Shown in pieces: positions 60,684-64,000 of a stretch of DNA of 64,000 bases. The first letter of the stretch is position 1; each line of letters begins with the position of its first letter. A program made the position numbers and the translations under genes. The notes below the pieces were generated by a model. That model saw nothing but the letters and a program-made list of their open reading frames with translations, did no database searches and was not told where the DNA came from. The DNA lies in the NCBI GenBank assembly GCA_964019165.1, contig OZ025282.1, positions 10,886,229-10,950,228 on the forward strand, read 5' to 3'. This stretch comes from Mastigias papua. Lineage: Eukaryota > Cnidaria > Scyphozoa > Rhizostomeae > Mastigiidae.

Positions 60684-62804
60684 TCATTTGTGTTGTTTAC
60701 GTAAGCTGCCTCTAAGTATTTTAAAACGACTCTCGTATTCCACTGGAGTAAGCGTTGCAAGTTTGTTTTCGTTTGTTCCAAGGACGTGTTTCAAGAACTC
60801 AGTCAGTACTTCTACATCTGGCCTCGGTGCCCACGCTAGAAGCGCACCCTCGTCACCGTAGGAATGGGAATCAGAGAATATGATAGAACCGTCGGGGTAT
60901 ATCAAAAATGATCCTGTTCGAAATCTGTGAATGAATATTATAACTTGCTTTTTGCATAAGTTCACAAATCGTCGCAACTGGAAAGCAACACGAACAGTTT
61001 CAATTTCTGATTCAAATGTTACTGGAAGGGGATTAGCAATTTCCTTTATGTTTAATTTAGCACCAAACTGTTCCGCCACTTCTTCAATACTCAGGTCCAG
61101 TACCCCAAAATCCTTGAGTACTTTGTCATACAACGCGTTGCCCTCTACTATTGAAGTTGTATACAGGTTAATCCATGTTTCTGGCAAATAACCAAATGGA
61201 GGCATGAAAATATCCGATCTGGAAAACAATCTTCCGATAATGAGGGCGATTATGGTGCATGCATTGCTACCATTGCGTCCTCCGTAGTAGGACTGACTTA
61301 TATGACGTGGGAAATGCCAAAATCGCATCCTAGTTTCCCTGATAAGGAAACATGGAATTGCAACTGTCTCAGGGCTTTGAGTTTGTTTAGATAGCGTCAC
61401 AGTGTTTCCTACTTTCCGAAGTCTTGAAATTGCTTCCTCGTAACCTAAGACAGCCGTAGTTTCGTCTTGGTTCGTAATTTCCAAATAGAACTTTTCATAA
61501 CTATCATGACTCGAATCCTCTGTTGTGTTCTTCGCTATAGGATGTTTGAGAAGGTAGCGACGGCACAAACCAAATACAAGTAAGCCAATGTAAAGAAGTG
61601 GTAGGAAGCTGCTTACAGCGCACATTGCAACGAAACGATAATAGTTATACTCCTGGAGGTCAGTGATACGGTAGAATTTGCCATTATTCCAGTTGAGAGT
61701 GACCTCAATCAATGGGCTATACCAATTGGTCATTGACATCAATAGAAAACAGGCTGCAAAAGAAAGTGTCAAATGAAACCTCGAGAAGCCAAGAAGTTGC
61801 CACTCATCTGTTTTCCCATCAATAGTAACTAAGCTGTATGTGAAGGAGACTGATTCATTTCGAAAAAGAAGAAATATAAGGCAGAATATTACTAATGCGC
61901 AGGAGGACAACGAACGGAAGTTGAGAGAAATGGTTCGCTTTGATCCAGAAAATGGTGTATCAAACAAGTTACATGGCTCATTTTCTGGATCAGATAAAGC
62001 TAGCCAAGAGAAAAATGTGACAAAAAATGCCATTGTTGATAAGATTATTTGGGAAGATGCTTTTGTGTCTGTCAGAAGAGGAAAATGTGAGAAAGTTATC
62101 ACGATGAGACAGAGGAATACATTAACTGATAAGAAACTGACAGTTGTGATGCACTTTGTGATCGGGTTGAAGAAAAAGAATGCTATGTAGATATCAAATA
62201 TGATAGCATAGAGAACAGAAGTAACAAAGTGTATCACAAACAACCAAGTACACATGTAACACGTTGGCTCTTCTTTGCGCTCATGGGCTGTTCTCATCCA
62301 TAGTATTTTCCACGCGTGGCTGAAATCCAAGGATAGAATAAACATTACTGGAATGAACAAGATGGCAGCACACAAGTAAATATAATACAGAACGTGGAAT
62401 GCCACTTCATTCAAGGGTATAACAAATGCCAAGATGTTTATGGAAACAAAAATGGGAATTTTCAGCAGCCAACAGTTCGTATGGATGAAATTTGAAAATG
62501 CCGGGCAGCAATTACTGTTTACTGTTAATATACTTAGCAGCACATGGAACGTCAGGCTGGCAAGGGTGATGCGATAACCGGCACAAAGACCTGTGATATT
62601 TCGGCATATCTGAGATTCTAGTTTGTTCCAACAATATCTGTATAGTGCATCACTTATTTCGGGTATCAATACAACAAATTGAACGGAACTCCAAATCAGC
62701 AGTATTGCAATGTAGATTGCTTTAACCGTTTTGATGCCCATACGAAAAAGCCTTCTGTGTCTCTTCACTGACAATGAAAAGTACGAAGCATTATCTGTTT
62801 GCAA
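60684..62804 (-). CDS. SERINC: SERINC-family membrane protein fused to a putative cysteine-hydrolase-like domain, intronless
   Basis: One uninterrupted 706-codon frame. Residues about 20-415 form a multi-pass membrane protein with serine-incorporator landmarks in order: CAGYRITLA, WLLKIPIFVSINILAFVIPL, LSLDFSHAWKILW (SERINC: LIDFAHSWNESW), FFSWLALSDPENEPCNL (TWSAMSNEPDRECNP), and FHLTLSFAACFLLMSMTNWY followed by SP (FHF...MMTLTNWYSP). I count about ten hydrophobic segments. SERINCs are phospholipid-scrambling membrane proteins, some of which restrict enveloped viruses in vertebrates. Residues about 490-700 are not part of the family. They contain SQSYYGGRNGSNACTIIALI with Cys516 at the start of a probable helix, and SIIFSDSHSYGDEGALL with His647. 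This Cys...His order resembles papain-like or deubiquitinase folds, but I cannot name the family and the function is inferred only. The absence of introns contrasts with other genes here and may mean retroposition. Met1 is used; Met22 is an alternative. Confidence 0.85.
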   Translation of the reverse strand: MQTDNASYFSLSVKRHRRLFRMGIKTVKAIYIAILLIWSSVQFVVLIPEISDALYRYCWNKLESQICRNITGLCAGYRITLASLTFHVLLSILTVNSNCCPAFSNFIHTNCWLLKIPIFVSINILAFVIPLNEVAFHVLYYIYLCAAILFIPVMFILSLDFSHAWKILWMRTAHERKEEPTCYMCTWLFVIHFVTSVLYAIIFDIYIAFFFFNPITKCITTVSFLSVNVFLCLIVITFSHFPLLTDTKASSQIILSTMAFFVTFFSWLALSDPENEPCNLFDTPFSGSKRTISLNFRSLSSCALVIFCLIFLLFRNESVSFTYSLVTIDGKTDEWQLLGFSRFHLTLSFAACFLLMSMTNWYSPLIEVTLNWNNGKFYRITDLQEYNYYRFVAMCAVSSFLPLLYIGLLVFGLCRRYLLKHPIAKNTTEDSSHDSYEKFYLEITNQDETTAVLGYEEAISRLRKVGNTVTLSKQTQSPETVAIPCFLIRETRMRFWHFPRHISQSYYGGRNGSNACTIIALIIGRLFSRSDIFMPPFGYLPETWINLYTTSIVEGNALYDKVLKDFGVLDLSIEEVAEQFGAKLNIKEIANPLPVTFESEIETVRVAFQLRRFVNLCKKQVIIFIHRFRTGSFLIYPDGSIIFSDSHSYGDEGALLAWAPRPDVEVLTEFLKHVLGTNENKLATLTPVEYESRFKILRGSLRKQHK

Positions 62805-64000
62805 TGGCTTGACTCCATAGTTGGCCTTGCATTAGCCATTAAATATTTCCTTGATAAAATAATCTATCAAAGTATAGTCTGCTTTACTACGCAAAGGACT
62901 CGTCAACCATGCCTTCGAGCAAGTTTTCAAATCTTCTACTTTAACAGTATCTCAGGCTCATCGACGTCGTCTTAAATGGAAGACAATCAAGATGCCATTT
63001 GTTCTATTGGTCAAGTTCCTTTACTTATTGCATAAACGATTCAGATGTTCATCACTATATGTACATAATCTATATATGACGGTAAACATGTTCTGGATTC
63101 TTCTTCAGAGCTTTGCAAAAAGTCTGTCGTTTCTTTACTTCATTATACTTGAAGATGCATGAAAGAACAATCTCTCATTTGAAATAATTTCACTTTATCT
63201 TTTATAGAGGATATGTAACATTTGAAATTGTTGCTAAAGATATCCGTCCTTTGGCTACAGTGACGATCTTGATTATTAGTAATAATAGGGACTTCAAATG
63301 TTTAAGATGCTAATTGCAATGTTCGTTGAAGTTTACTTTGCATGGTTAGGTTTGAAATAAGCCACCTGATCTGTAGAACAGCTCCTTCACAGAACGTCTT
63401 AACTCAGAATTATTTCAAAATTTACTAGTTTTGAAATTCCTTTTGGCCATAGCTACGATCATAGCTTACTTTTGCTCTAAATTTAACAGGAGAAAGCTAT
63501 TGCACGGTTTGATGAATACAACGGGAAAAGCTTATCTTGACGCTTTGGTAAATACTGTATGATGGGTCCTGAGTTGTTCTCATCTAATCAGAATTACTAC
63601 CAAATCAAATTCCCACCCTTTGGTTGACCGTCATCTAGTTTTCAGCATGTTTCAAAAGTCGTGCTGTCTGCTTTTTAATTTGAAAAAGATGCTGGCAAGC
63701 AATGTAGCAAGCATTAATGTTTAATAAGAGGCTAAGTTGACCAATGATCAAAGAGCACTTGTGGCTACGGGATGTTGTAAATATCCTAATGTGACATCAT
63801 TGGACCTCTTTCTGAGATTTGATAATGATATTGCCTTAAGTGGTATCTGTAGCCATGCATTGCAAGTAGCTACGTTATCCTCAGAATATATCAAATAGGC
63901 CTAATCTTAGCCTGTCTCATCTAGAACAGAAAGCAAGTACAGCAAAAGGGTGATCATGCATAGTTCAAAAGCCATACGTTCAAAAGCTGTGTAGCAATGC
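62805..64000. other. Upstream region of the SERINC-like gene, no other gene seen
   Basis: AT-rich DNA with no supported gene or repeat. It presumably holds the promoter of the minus-strand SERINC-like gene. Confidence 0.4.

Overview
This is AT-rich nuclear DNA from a non-vertebrate animal. Genes have GT-AG introns, the intergenic space is long, microsatellites are abundant, and relics of several transposon types are scattered throughout. The taxon cannot be fixed from sequence alone. The ShKT-domain gene and the style of the LINE relics would suit a cnidarian or another early-branching or marine invertebrate (inference, low confidence). No rRNA gene, CRISPR array or bacterial-type operon was seen.

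Layout. From 1 to 20 kb there is mostly transposon-rich intergenic DNA: a CA microsatellite, three decayed LINE fragments (2.1-2.7, 6.6-7.2 and 12.8-13.1 kb), a 366-bp element with 41-bp perfect inverted repeats (4.4 kb), a short hAT-like MITE (11.9 kb), a 1.8-kb foldback element made of AT-rich tandem repeats (13.7-15.5 kb), and a 5'-truncated RTE-like LINE with a perfect 21-bp target-site duplication (17.4-19.4 kb). From 20.5 to 27.5 kb (minus strand) I assembled a six-exon gene for a secreted Thr/Ser/Pro-rich protein with two ShKT domains. All its introns are phase 1. From 27.5 to 44 kb the DNA is intergenic, with minisatellites, a MITE family, a composite GAT-repeat/SINE-like region and one single-exon gene for a probably myristoylated protein of unknown function (38.8-39.4 kb).

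The most notable element lies at 44,339-48,291. It is an apparently complete 3.95-kb Transib-superfamily transposon carrying a 743-codon RAG1-like transposase. Its ends start with CACAATG and CACAGTG, close to the V(D)J heptamer, and are flanked by a TAGGG 5-bp target duplication. Both ends share an 11-bp inner block, but at spacings of 17 and 7 bp, a 10-bp asymmetry that recalls the 12/23 RSS layout.

From 49.3 to 56.3 kb two secreted cyclophilins are arranged head to head with matching intron phases. One has the normal length. The other carries a Gln/Asn/Glu/Ser-rich C-terminal extension. From 56.8 to 58.2 kb a hAT-like element sits inside a long TA/TG microsatellite, followed by a decayed LINE. 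At 60.7-62.8 kb (minus) an intronless 706-codon gene fuses a SERINC-type membrane protein to a C-terminal domain with a possible Cys/His catalytic pair. The host genes show no obvious common pathway. The secreted ShKT protein and the cyclophilins share only the secretory route.
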